In this document: in pieces, positions 25,963 through 33,812 of the stretch
Position numbering within the stretch: position 1 is the stretch's first letter
How the letters are laid out: every line of letters begins with the position of its first letter
Source: Bacillota bacterium
Lineage (GTDB): Bacteria > Bacillota > Clostridia > SK-Y3
Length of the DNA stretch: 49,429 nt
Reading direction: 5' to 3'
Assembly (NCBI GenBank): GCA_022360955.1
Contig: JAKSBV010000335.1
Coordinates: forward strand, 1-49,429
Translations under genes and position numbers: made by a program
The notes under the pieces: generated by a model
Told to the model about the DNA's origin: nothing
Database searches by the model: none
Seen by the model: the letters and a program-made list of their open reading frames with translations, nothing else

Positions 25963-27705
25963 ATGAGCGAAATGGTAAATATAAAAATTAACGGCCAAAA
26001 AATACAAGTGCCGAAAACCTATACGGTACTTGAAGCTGCGAAAAGCGCAAATATAGATATTCCGACACTTTGTTATCTGAAAGAGATCAATGAAATAGGG
26101 GCCTGCAGAATATGTGTCGTAGAAGTAAAAGGCGCAAGAAGTCTGCAAGCAGCCTGTGTATATCCCGTATCCGAAGGCTTGGAGATTAAGACTAATACCC
26201 CTTCCGTAAGAGAAGCCAGAAAAGTAACGTTGGAATTGATTTTGTCAAACCATGACAGAAAATGTCTAACCTGTATCAGAAACAGAAATTGTGAACTGCA
26301 AAAGCTGGCTGAAGACTTGAATATTCAGGATATCAGGTTTGAGGGAGAAACGTATAAACTTCCTTTGGATGATTTCTCTCCTTCGGTGGTAAGGGACCCT
26401 AATAAATGTGTACTTTGCCGAAGATGTGTAGGGGTTTGCAAAAATATTCAGACGGTTTCCGTTATAGACGCACAAGAAAGAGGTTTTGACACCATTGTTG
26501 CATCTGCATTTAACAAACCGTTGAGTGAAGTGCCCTGTACAATGTGCGGCCAGTGTATTATAGCATGTCCGGTAGGTGCATTAAGAGAAAAAGATGATAC
26601 GGATAGAGTCTGGGAAGCCCTTGCGGACGAGGAAAAGCATGTAGTGGTTCAAACTGCTCCTGCGGTTAGGGTTGCCTTGGGCGAAGAATTTGGAATGCCT
26701 ATCGGAACAAGGGTAACGGGCAAAATGGTAGCGGCCCTTAGAAAAATGGGATTTGCTAAAGTATTTGACACGGATACGGCGGCCGATTTAACCATATTGG
26801 AAGAAGGAACGGAATTATTAAACAGGATCAAGGAGGGCGGCACATTACCCCTTATTACATCCTGCAGTCCGGGATGGATTAAATTCTGTGAGCATAATTA
26901 TCCGGAATTCTTGGATCATTTATCTTCCTGTAAATCACCGCATCAGATGTTCGGTGCAATTATAAAATCTTATTATGCCGAGAAGGAAGGAATCGATCCT
27001 TCAAAAATTTATGTGGTATCGATCATGCCATGTACTGCTAAGAAATTCGAAAGCCAAAGAGAAGAGCTGGCCGCAACCGGTACGCCGGATGTAGATGCGG
27101 TTGTTACGACCCGAGAACTTGCCAGAATGATTAAGGAGGCGGGGATTGAGTTTACCGCATTGGCCGACGAAGCCTTTGATAATCCTTTTGGAGATGCGAC
27201 CGGTGCCGGTGTCATTTTCGGTGCGACCGGCGGTGTTATGGAAGCCGCTTTGAGAACAGTTGCCGAAATTCTTGCGGGGAAATCGATTGACAGCATTGAA
27301 TACGGAGCTGTAAGGGGACTTGGAGGGATCAAAGAGGCAACGATTGAATTACCGGGCAAGACAATTAGAGCTGCGGTTGCTCACGGTCTCGGCAATGCGA
27401 GAAAGCTGCTGGATAGGGTGAAGGCAGGAGAAGCACAATATGACTTTATAGAAGTTATGGGATGTCCCGGTGGATGTGTAACCGGCGGCGGACAGCCGAT
27501 TCAACCTGCTAAGGTTAGGATGGATATAGACTTAAGAGCGGAAAGGGCCAAAGCCATTTACGATGAAGACCGAAGCTTACCGGTTCGTAAGTCTCATGAA
27601 AATCCGTTTATCAAGAAATTGTATGAAGAGTACCTTGGTGAACCTTGCGGACATAAATCCCATGAACTGCTGCATACCCATTATAAAGCGAGAGAAAATT
27701 ATTAG
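25963..27705 (+). CDS. hydA: Bifurcating [FeFe]-hydrogenase catalytic subunit HydA
   Basis: Catalyses H2 evolution at the H-cluster, coupled through HydBC to NADH and ferredoxin. The 580 residues contain an N-terminal plant-type [2Fe-2S] domain (CYLKEINEIGACRIC and CVYP), a His-ligated [4Fe-4S] (NHDRKCLTCIRNRNC), two [4Fe-4S] clusters (CVLCRRCVGVC, CTMCGQCIIAC), and the H-domain loops TSCSPGW, MPCTAKKFE and GCPGGCVTGGG. L1 has Ser where TSCCPGW enzymes have the second Cys. ATG 25963 is nine bases after AAAGGGG; ATG 25954 is too close to it. Last gene of the operon. Confidence 0.96.
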   Translation: MSEMVNIKINGQKIQVPKTYTVLEAAKSANIDIPTLCYLKEINEIGACRICVVEVKGARSLQAACVYPVSEGLEIKTNTPSVREARKVTLELILSNHDRKCLTCIRNRNCELQKLAEDLNIQDIRFEGETYKLPLDDFSPSVVRDPNKCVLCRRCVGVCKNIQTVSVIDAQERGFDTIVASAFNKPLSEVPCTMCGQCIIACPVGALREKDDTDRVWEALADEEKHVVVQTAPAVRVALGEEFGMPIGTRVTGKMVAALRKMGFAKVFDTDTAADLTILEEGTELLNRIKEGGTLPLITSCSPGWIKFCEHNYPEFLDHLSSCKSPHQMFGAIIKSYYAEKEGIDPSKIYVVSIMPCTAKKFESQREELAATGTPDVDAVVTTRELARMIKEAGIEFTALADEAFDNPFGDATGAGVIFGATGGVMEAALRTVAEILAGKSIDSIEYGAVRGLGGIKEATIELPGKTIRAAVAHGLGNARKLLDRVKAGEAQYDFIEVMGCPGGCVTGGGQPIQPAKVRMDIDLRAERAKAIYDEDRSLPVRKSHENPFIKKLYEEYLGEPCGHKSHELLHTHYKARENY

Positions 27706-27860
27706 AGTTAGTGGGGAGTGCGGAGTGGGGCGTGGGGAGGAGAGAAACGAAGCCTCCTGTATGTTCCAATTATACGGTTAATAGCTATACAAAAGTTCCA
27801 TAGGCTCCCCCCTATGGAACTCTCTTTTTCCTCCCCACTCCCCACCCCCATCTCCCCACT
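27703..27860. repeat. G-rich simple-sequence inverted repeat after hydA
   Basis: Starting at the hydA stop (TAGAGTTAGTGGGGAGTG, CGGAGTGGGGCG, GTGGGGAGG) and complemented at 27830-27862 (CCTCCCCACTCCCCACC, CCCATCTCCCCACTA). The arms enclose a terminator. The design is the same as at 10409-10627 but with a different word. Confidence 0.65.
27794..27828 (+). terminator. Rho-independent terminator of the hydrogenase operon
   Basis: AGTTCCATAGG (27794-27804) pairs perfectly with CCTATGGAACT (27811-27821), followed by CTCTTTTT. Confidence 0.9.
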
Positions 27861-27944
27861 ATTTTAGTCATTTTCAACAATTATATTACGTAAAATTCTT
27901 ATTTTTGAGTTATTCCATGAATATCATTTTTTTAGAGAGCATGT

Positions 27945-28050
27945 TATAATATTAACATACCACAGCCAATAAACAATTAAATTTTTTCATTTTTCTCCTT
28001 TTTAATATATGATGTAGATTGACAGAATCGGAATTGTCAATCTTTTTTTT
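27945..28050 (+). ncRNA. Candidate small RNA 1 of a tandem homologous pair
   Basis: An extended -10 (TGTTATAAT, 27942-27950) precedes ACATACCACAGCCAATAAAC, a TTTTTTCATTTTTCTCCTTT tract, and a terminator with stem AGATTGACA/TGTCAATCT (28016-28043) and a T8 run. The predicted transcript starts near 27957 and is about 94 nt. The central tract is the complement of an AAAGGAG-spacer-ATG-AAAAAA start region. A homologous unit with the same order lies 260 bases downstream. No known RNA family is recognised, and the -35 is not convincing. Confidence 0.6.
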
Positions 28051-28090
28051 TGCCTCGAATCTACTCCGAAAGTTGTATACAATACACACT

Positions 28091-28261
28091 TTATAGGGCC
28101 ACAAACCTAGGCACAATGCACCATTGTAATATTGCATAAATAAAGAAGCCATAATAAATATTTTTTTGTTTATTAATAGCATTACAAAATTTTTTGAAAC
28201 ATGCTATTATATAAACATACCACAGCCAACAAACAATACTAAACAAATTAATTTTTTTCAT
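28091..28261 (-). CDS. Possible small hydrophobic peptide antisense to small RNA 2
   Basis: On the minus strand, AAAAAGGAG (28269-28277) stands seven bases before ATG 28261. A 56-codon frame follows, with a hydrophobic start (MKKINLFSIVCWLWYVYIIA), ending in TAA at 28091. The equivalent start in the other unit gives only 12 codons, so coding is not conserved. It may be a chance frame in AT-rich DNA, or the toxin strand of a type I-like pair with the plus-strand RNA as antisense. Confidence 0.25.
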   Translation of the reverse strand: MKKINLFSIVCWLWYVYIIACFKKFCNAINKQKNIYYGFFIYAILQWCIVPRFVAL

Positions 28262-28320
28262 TTTTTTCTCCTTTTTATAAAGAGCTGACAGGAACGGTAC
28301 TGTTAGTTCTTTTGTTTTGT
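28205..28320 (+). ncRNA. Candidate small RNA 2 of a tandem homologous pair
   Basis: A TATTAT -10 (28205-28210, with TG at 28202-28203) precedes ACATACCACAGCCAACAAAC, TTTTTTTCATTTTTTTCTCC and a TTTTTAT tract. A hairpin then follows with stem AGCTGACAG/CTGTTAGTT and a T-rich tail (to about 28320). It aligns with small RNA 1 throughout; the terminator stems differ in sequence but keep pairing, which suggests selection on RNA structure. Predicted length is about 100 nt. Confidence 0.6.
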
Positions 28321-28353
28321 CATGAAAGGGTGAGGTCTTTTTAAATATTCATC

Positions 28354-28382
28354 TTGACAATAGGAGCGTATGAAATTATAAT
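28354..28382 (+). promoter_or_regulatory. Sigma-A promoter of thrS
   Basis: Perfect TTGACA (28354-28359), 17-base spacer, perfect TATAAT (28377-28382), just upstream of the threonine T-box. Confidence 0.88.
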
Positions 28383-28389
28383 AACAATA

Positions 28390-28625
28390 AAAGTTAATAT
28401 AGGCATGTAAAGCAATGAAGAGAAGAGTAGGTTATATACAGCCTTAAGAGAGACGGCACCGCGGCTGGAAGTGCTGTCAGGTATGCATGACCGAAGACCG
28501 CCTCGGAGCTTGATGTTTCCGTTGATGACGTTACAATCGATAAAGCAGGTAAAGTGGTTACAATTTGGGTGGAACCGCGGGAAATACAACTCTCGTCCCT
28601 TACGATAAGGGACGGGAGTTTTTAT
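28390..28625 (+). promoter_or_regulatory. T-box riboswitch (threonine) controlling thrS
   Basis: A T-box-like core TGGGTGGAACCGCGG (28567-28581 region) precedes a terminator whose arms are 28588-28602 and 28606-28620 (CTCGTCCCTTA/TAAGGGACGGGAG) with a T-run. The specifier region GAAGACCGCCTCGGAG places ACC (28497-28499), a threonine codon, at the same spot as TAC in the tyrS leader. This agrees with the downstream gene. Confidence 0.92.
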
Positions 28626-28740
28626 CTTTTTAGGCAGGGAAATCAGGAGTACACTGTATAACATTGGAGAATAATATGCCAGTGCAATAGTTTGTTTAAG
28701 AATGGAGAACTTAAAATGATGAAAGAGAGGATGATACGGC

Positions 28741-30675
28741 ATGATTAAGGTTACTTTAAAAGACGGTTCGGTGAAAGAATATCCGAAGGGTGCGACCATT
28801 AAGGAAGTGGCGGAAAGCATAAGCAGCGGATTGGCCAGAGTGGCACTTGCGGGCAAGGTGGACGGTGAAGTGAAGGAGCTAAGCTATGCGTTAAATAGCG
28901 ACTGCGAGGTAAGCTTATTGACCTTTGAGAACGAAGAAGGGCGTCATGCATTCCGACATACCTCTTCACATATTTTGGCCCAGGCCGTCAAGCGGTTATT
29001 TCCGGATACAAAGCTGGCCATTGGCCCTGCGATTGACAACGGGTATTACTATGATTTTGACAGTGAACAGGCATTTACCGCAGAAGATTTAGAAAAAATT
29101 GAGAAGGAAATGAAGAAAATCGTGAAGGAAAATCTTCCGCTGGAAAAATTTGAACTTCCCAGAGGAGAAGCAATTGCGCTCATGAAGGAAAAAGGGGAAG
29201 ATTATAAGGTGGAATTGATTGAAGACCTGCCCGAAGATGCGGACATATCCTTCTATAAGCAAGGAGAGTTTGTAGATTTGTGTGCCGGTCCCCATGCGCC
29301 TTCAACGGGTAAAATCAAAGCATTTAAGCTGTTGAGCGCTACCGGCGCTTATTGGAGAGGCAGCGAAAAAAATAAAATGCTGCAGAGGATTTACGGCACT
29401 TCTTTTATAAAAAAGAGTGCATTGGAAGAATACCTTCATCAATTGGAAGAGGCAAAGAAGCGAGATCATAATAAATTGGGCAGGCAGTTAGAGTTATTTA
29501 TGACTGCGGATTCTGTGGGACAAGGGTTACCGCTTATCATGCCCAAAGGCGCAAAAGTCATTCAAATACTGCAGCGTTTTGTAGAAGACGAAGAAGAAAA
29601 AAGAGGCTATCTGCTGACCAAGACACCCTTTATGGCTAAAAGTGATTTATATAAGATTTCCGGGCATTGGGATCATTACAAGGACGGGATGTTTGTATTG
29701 GGAGATGAGGAAAAAGACGACGAAGTTATGGGCCTTCGTCCCATGACCTGTCCGTTTCAATTTATGATTTATAAATCCAAACCAAGAAGCTATCGGGATC
29801 TGCCCATAAGATATGCGGAAACCTCCCCACTATTTAGAAACGAATCTTCGGGAGAGATGCATGGGTTAATTCGCGTCAGGCAATTTACGATTTCGGAAGG
29901 ACACTTGATTTGTACGCCGGAACAAGTTGAAGAGGAATTCAGAGGCGTAGTAGATTTGATTAACGATATGATGAAGGCCTTAGGGATTGAAAATGACATT
30001 TGGTATCAATTTTCGAAATGGGATCCGAATAATCGAGAAAAATACATTGATAATCCGGAAGCCTGGGAGCAAACACAGGCTAAAATGAAAAATATCTTGG
30101 ATAACCTGGATATTGACTATAGGGAAGTGGAAGGTGAGGCCGCTTTTTATGGCCCTAAACTGGATATTCAGTTTAAAAATGTTCATGGAAAAGAAGATAC
30201 CATCATAACCGTGCAAATGGATTTTGCCCTTCCCGAACGATTTGATATGACCTATGTGGATCATGACAATGAAAAGAAGCGTCCCATCATCATCCACAGG
30301 ACCTCTATCGGATGTTACGAAAGAACGCTGGCAATGCTTATTGAAAAATATGCGGGTGCATTTCCTACGTGGCTGGCCCCGGTGCAGGTAAAGGTCCTCG
30401 CGATTGCAGAGAAGCATCACGGGTACGTATTATCTTTGAAAGACAAGTTTGAAAAGAAGGGTATTCGTGTTGAAGCAGATTTGAGAAATGAAAAGATCGG
30501 CTACAAAATCAGGGAAGCACAGCTGGAAAAAGTGCCCTATATGCTTGTCATAGGGGATAAAGAAATGGAAGCGCAAACTGTTGCGGTTCGCTCAAGAAAA
30601 GAAGGAGATCAGGGCGCACAGCCGGTAGATCAATTTATTGACAACGTCATGAAAGAAATAGAGAATAAACATTAG
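28741..30675 (+). CDS. thrS: Threonyl-tRNA synthetase
   Basis: Charges tRNA-Thr. The 644-residue class II enzyme has an N-terminal TGS domain (about 1-62), the editing domain with HTSSHILAQA (His-x3-His, about 74-83), the catalytic core (MTCPFQFMIYKSKPRSYRDLPIRYAE and motif 3 with HRTSIGCYERTLAML), and a C-terminal anticodon-binding domain (about 540-644). Length is normal. ATG 28741 is preceded by AGAGAGG. The threonine T-box confirms the assignment. Confidence 0.97.
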   Translation: MIKVTLKDGSVKEYPKGATIKEVAESISSGLARVALAGKVDGEVKELSYALNSDCEVSLLTFENEEGRHAFRHTSSHILAQAVKRLFPDTKLAIGPAIDNGYYYDFDSEQAFTAEDLEKIEKEMKKIVKENLPLEKFELPRGEAIALMKEKGEDYKVELIEDLPEDADISFYKQGEFVDLCAGPHAPSTGKIKAFKLLSATGAYWRGSEKNKMLQRIYGTSFIKKSALEEYLHQLEEAKKRDHNKLGRQLELFMTADSVGQGLPLIMPKGAKVIQILQRFVEDEEEKRGYLLTKTPFMAKSDLYKISGHWDHYKDGMFVLGDEEKDDEVMGLRPMTCPFQFMIYKSKPRSYRDLPIRYAETSPLFRNESSGEMHGLIRVRQFTISEGHLICTPEQVEEEFRGVVDLINDMMKALGIENDIWYQFSKWDPNNREKYIDNPEAWEQTQAKMKNILDNLDIDYREVEGEAAFYGPKLDIQFKNVHGKEDTIITVQMDFALPERFDMTYVDHDNEKKRPIIIHRTSIGCYERTLAMLIEKYAGAFPTWLAPVQVKVLAIAEKHHGYVLSLKDKFEKKGIRVEADLRNEKIGYKIREAQLEKVPYMLVIGDKEMEAQTVAVRSRKEGDQGAQPVDQFIDNVMKEIENKH

Positions 30676-30741
30676 AGTCAAGGGGACGGTTCTTCTGACT
30701 CATTTTCGAAAAATGAGTCAGAAGAACCGTCCCCTTGACTC
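30675..30741. repeat. 67-nt near-perfect palindrome after thrS
   Basis: Two 32-base arms (GAGTCAAGGGGACGGTTCTT and CTGACTCATTTT, then the complement) surround a 3-base loop, starting inside the thrS stop region (TAGAGTC). A related half (TGTCAAGGGGACGGTTCTCC) lies at 48690-48712. There is no T-run after the right arm. It could stop transcription in both directions or be a mobile palindrome. Confidence 0.8.
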
Positions 30742-30752
30742 GCAAAAAGGTA

Positions 30753-30781
30753 TTGACAACCCGGGATGAACCTGCTATAAT
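30753..30781 (+). promoter_or_regulatory. Sigma-A promoter of the tRNA genes
   Basis: TTGACA (30753-30758) and TATAAT (30776-30781) with a 17-base spacer, 41 bases before tRNA-Leu. Confidence 0.88.
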
Positions 30782-30822
30782 ACTTTTTGTCGGTCGTGAC
30801 CGGCAGCAAATAATAGTCAAAG

Positions 30823-30909
30823 GCCGAAGTGGTGGAACTGGCAGACACGCTATCTTGAGGGGGTAGTGGCCAACCGGTCGTGCGGGTTCGAGTCCCGCCT
30901 TCGGCACCA
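30823..30909 (+). tRNA. tRNA-Leu(GAG)
   Basis: The acceptor stem GCCGAAG/CTTCGGC, discriminator A and encoded CCA are visible. The anticodon loop TTGAGGG gives anticodon GAG. The long variable arm typical of tRNA-Leu and the T-arm GGGTTCGAGTCCC are present. It reads CUU/CUC. Confidence 0.96.
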
Positions 30910-30993
30910 TGCGTTTTTGCAGCCGTTGTATCATTGTTTTAGCGATTGTAAAAAGTGACGGCGCATAGGTTGGCGATAACAGGGTAAGATAAA

Positions 30994-31089
30994 GATAACC
31001 AACTTTAAACCTAAAAATACTATTTACACAAACAACGATGATTCTGCGTTTTTTGTGTAAATATAAATTCGCTTTTAAAGTTAGGTATC
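30994..31089. repeat. Dispersed repeat family B, copy B4
   Basis: GATAACCAACTTTAAA (from 30994) and CTTTTAAAGTTAGGTATC (to 31089) are inverted ends. The interior has ATTCTGCGTTTTTTGTGTAA. It lies between the two tRNA genes, suggesting insertion into their spacer. Confidence 0.8.
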
Positions 31090-31109
31090 TATAAACTACA
31101 TACAGATAT

Positions 31110-31183
31110 TGCGGGATTGTGTAATGGTAGCACGAGTGACTCTGACTCACTTTGTTCGGGTTCAAATCCTGATCCCGCAGCCA
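31110..31183 (+). tRNA. tRNA-Gln(CTG)
   Basis: Acceptor stem TGCGGGA/TCCCGCA, discriminator G and encoded CCA. The anticodon stem AGTGA/TCACT encloses CTCTGAC, giving anticodon CTG (reads CAG). The T-loop TTCAAAT is present. No separate promoter is evident, so it may be read through from the tRNA-Leu promoter across the repeat. Confidence 0.93.
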
Positions 31184-31188
31184 CAAAT

Positions 31189-31221
31189 ACTCCATAAATT
31201 GTTAGATTTATGGAGTTTTTT
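31189..31221 (+). terminator. Rho-independent terminator after tRNA-Gln
   Basis: ACTCCATAAAT (31189-31199) pairs with ATTTATGGAGT (31206-31216), followed by a T-run. Confidence 0.9.
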
Positions 31222-31500
31222 GCATATATTGGGGTATTATGCCGTGTGTTTTTTAGAGATAATTAACAAAGATTAAAGTTATATATCTTAATGTGGCTTT
31301 TCCTATTCCAATATTAGTGCAAAAGGTGTATAATAAATATTAAATAGAAAGAATTGGTGAATGGCATTTATTTTTTGATTTATGTTTTTAAATGAGAAAA
31401 AAGTGTATTTTTACTATTTTTCAATGCAAAAGCAGAAGCCGGGTATGTAAAAAAGATTAGGTGGTATTCGTTCTAATAAATTTAAGAAAGGATGACTTAC

Positions 31501-31674
31501 ATGACGGACAAAAGAGAAAACTTACAAAGAAAAATTGCAATGATGAGATGTCTGCTGAATAAGTTATTAGAAATTGAAGCGCCTACTTCAAAAAGAATTT
31601 TACGTGTGAGTCAGAAGCTGGATAGATTAATTGTAGAATATTATAAGACCTATTATCGGCAAAAAGCCGGTTGA
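31501..31674 (+). CDS. Spo0E-like aspartyl-phosphate phosphatase
   Basis: A 57-residue helical-hairpin protein with the Spo0E signature SQKLD (about 39-43) followed by RLIVEYYK. By family knowledge such proteins dephosphorylate Spo0A-P and delay sporulation. AAGAAAGG lies nine bases before ATG 31501; the in-frame ATG at 31492 touches the Shine-Dalgarno sequence and is less likely. It is a single-gene unit with its own terminator. Confidence 0.85.
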   Translation: MTDKRENLQRKIAMMRCLLNKLLEIEAPTSKRILRVSQKLDRLIVEYYKTYYRQKAG

Positions 31675-31692
31675 TTGAGGATAGAACTTTAT

Positions 31693-31726
31693 AAGCAAAT
31701 CATGCTCCGGCATGCTTTGCTTTTTT
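31693..31726 (+). terminator. Rho-independent terminator after the Spo0E-like gene
   Basis: AAGCAAATCATG (31693-31704) pairs with CATGCTTTGCTT (31711-31722) with one mismatch, followed by TTTT. Confidence 0.85.
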
Positions 31727-31826
31727 AGTCCGTTGATACGGCAAACATCCGATCAGATTGAAAGAGTTTTTCACAGTTTTATTTTGTCTAAATAAAAAGA
31801 GGGTATCTGAGCAATCATAAAATATA

Positions 31827-31922
31827 GATACCCAACTTTAGAATTGCATTTATATGTATATAAAAAAACGCAGGATCATTGTTGTCTATGTAAATAGTAT
31901 TTTAAGATTGCAGTTGGTTATC
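31827..31922. repeat. Dispersed repeat family B, copy B5 (inverted orientation)
   Basis: GATACCCAACTTTA (31827) and AAGATTGCAGTTGGTTATC (to 31922) are the inverted ends. The interior AAAAAAACGCAGGATCATTG is the reverse complement of the interior of copy B4, so this copy has the opposite orientation. It ends 30 bases before yjbQ. Confidence 0.8.
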
Positions 31923-31951
31923 TTTAACAAAAGCTGAAAGGAGAAGGACGG

Positions 31952-32350
31952 ATGTTATATGAATTAGTTGTGCCGACGGCAACAACCACTGAATTTGTGA
32001 ATATCACGTCTAAGGTAAAAGACTGTGTATTGAAAAGTGGTGTGCAGAATGGCATCTGTTATGTCTATGTGCCCCATACCACAGCAGGATTAACCATTAA
32101 TGAAAATGCCGATCCGGATGTTGTACATGATATGCTGAAGGTATTGAACAAAGTTATTCCTTTTGACGACCGTTACCTGCATATGGAAGGCAATTCTGCT
32201 GCCCATATTAAGGCGAGCCTGATGGGCTTTAGCCAGCACCTGATTATTAGCAACGGCAGATTATTATTAGGTACGTGGCAGGGCATCTATTTTACCGAAT
32301 TTGACGGTCCGCGGCGTAGAAAGGCATATGTAAAAATCATTGAAGGATAG
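31952..32350 (+). CDS. yjbQ: YjbQ/UPF0047 family protein
   Basis: A 132-residue single-domain protein of the widespread YjbQ family; thiamine-phosphate synthase activity has been reported for some members, but the physiological role is unclear. Conserved YVPHTTAGLTINENADPDV (His46 region), DDRYLHMEGNSAAHIKASLMG and GTWQGIYFTEFDGPR are visible. ATG 31952 follows AAAGGAG. A damaged copy of its last codons lies about 3.7 kb downstream, after the GH3 gene. Confidence 0.93.
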   Translation: MLYELVVPTATTTEFVNITSKVKDCVLKSGVQNGICYVYVPHTTAGLTINENADPDVVHDMLKVLNKVIPFDDRYLHMEGNSAAHIKASLMGFSQHLIISNGRLLLGTWQGIYFTEFDGPRRRKAYVKIIEG

Positions 32351-32392
32351 AGGTATAAAGCTAGGTTTGATGGTTAACATTCGTATTTGTAT

Positions 32393-33190
32393 TTAAGTTT
32401 TTGTACCAATATGATTGTGCTGAAATTGCTTAGGCGTCATACCGGTTATTTGCTTAAAAATTTTATTAAAATGGCTTTGGGTGGCATAGCCTAATTGAGT
32501 AGAGATTTCAACTAATGATAAGTCGGAAAACAATAGTAAATGCTGGGCCTTTTTGACCCTGTTGGTATGAATATATTGGGTGAAATTAATTCCCACATCT
32601 TGTTTAAAAGTTCTGGATAGGTAGCTGCTATTGGCCTTTACATAAGCAGCTACGTCAGTTAAAGTAAAATGCGTATATAGATTTTCGGTAATATATCCGA
32701 TTACCTTTTTGGTTAAAGCTGAGTAGTGACTGATATTAGAAGCTACTCTGTTTTTTATTTGAGTCATAAAGTCAAGGATCATCATCGCATTTAAATTCAA
32801 GTGAGTTTCTTCGGTAGTGAGCGATTCAATCTTATTGATATATAAGTCGCTTAAAAAGTAAGCATACTTTTCATCTACGCCGGATCGTATAGCAATTCTC
32901 GTAATGAGTGCGCAGTTACATATCAAATAATTTTTTAAAGACCGGATTGAGTTATTTTGACACAGCACAGAAGAGGGATAGGTGCTATACTCATATCCGA
33001 TGCGTTCAATTTTTTCCGTATCACCGTCTATAATAGCTTGGTAAAGCTGTTCCTCCAGCGCGTAAGGGTAATGAGGATAATGTATGGGATGTTCGCTTGA
33101 TTCTTGAAATAAATGTTCTTTTTCTAACAACATGGCCGTTGTTTCGGGTTTATTAAAGATTTGACTAAAGTTTATGTTGCCTATAAACAT
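32393..33190 (-). CDS. AraC-family transcriptional regulator
   Basis: The 265-residue product has a poorly conserved N-terminal region (about 1-160) and a C-terminal AraC DNA-binding domain (about 163-258) with LTDVAAYVKANSSYLSRTFKQDVG and ATQSHFNKIFKQITGMTPKQF. No cupin is obvious. ATG 33190 follows a GGTGGTGATG Shine-Dalgarno. It diverges from the GH3 beta-glucosidase gene, which is the likely target. Confidence 0.9.
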   Translation of the reverse strand: MFIGNINFSQIFNKPETTAMLLEKEHLFQESSEHPIHYPHYPYALEEQLYQAIIDGDTEKIERIGYEYSTYPSSVLCQNNSIRSLKNYLICNCALITRIAIRSGVDEKYAYFLSDLYINKIESLTTEETHLNLNAMMILDFMTQIKNRVASNISHYSALTKKVIGYITENLYTHFTLTDVAAYVKANSSYLSRTFKQDVGINFTQYIHTNRVKKAQHLLLFSDLSLVEISTQLGYATQSHFNKIFKQITGMTPKQFQHNHIGTKT

Positions 33191-33520
33191 ATCATCACCA
33201 CCAAAAGTAAAAAATCAATAAAAAATAGTAAATAAAATGATATATTCATGATGAATATTTTTATACAATATAATTAGATATTTCGCGATAAATATTGTAC
33301 ACACTTATGTTTTTTATTTTTAATATCTTGAAATGTATCCCTTAATACATTCAACGCGAAAAATTCAACAGTTTCATGTAAATTCTTTTTCGTATTCAAT
33401 ATAGTATTGATGACGTCATTATATCATAGCCAGTAAAAAACAACAAATTTATGACAAAACATTATTTATATGTTAGCCCTGCAATTTATAACTATTTTTA
33501 ATGCGGATGAATTTGGAGCA
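33191..33520. other. AT-rich divergent promoter region
   Basis: About 330 A/T-rich bases between the AraC and GH3 genes, before the family A repeat. No ORF, RNA or consensus promoter stands out with confidence. Confidence 0.5.
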
Positions 33521-33742
33521 TATAGATCATAAACAGTAAAGCTGGAAATATAATCGTACTCCGGCAACAGGTATTCCAAGGGGAAAGCAGTTGAGTGTTG
33601 AGGGCTGAGAGATGAGGGTTGAGAATGTTACCGCCTTGCATGACACCTCGTTGCTGTTTTACCCTCCGCCCCTGTTTAGTTATCTTCCGACCTCCGCCCT
33701 CTGACCTCCGATCTCCGGTTTATCCATATAATTGTATTTCCG
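33521..33742. repeat. Dispersed repeat family A, copy A3 (long form, inverted)
   Basis: Begins TATAGATCATAAACAGTAAAG and carries the reverse complement of copies A1 and A2 in order: AATCGTACTCCGGC, ACAGGTATTCCAAG, GAGGGCTGAGAGATGAGGG, CATGACACCTCGTTGCTG, CGACCTCCGCCCTCTGACC and CCGGTTTATCCATATAAT. Length about 222 bp. It forms most of the GH3 leader. Confidence 0.75.
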
Positions 33743-33812
33743 GCAATGGCGCCTTTGGTTTTAGCACCTATCGTCAAAGGTTTTAACAATATAAAATAAG
33801 GGAGAGATTAGT

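Noticed and set aside
30823-31183. tRNA genes as attachment site for the tail cluster
   Set aside because: No integrase and no duplicated tRNA 3' end was found near the cluster, which starts 8 kb away.
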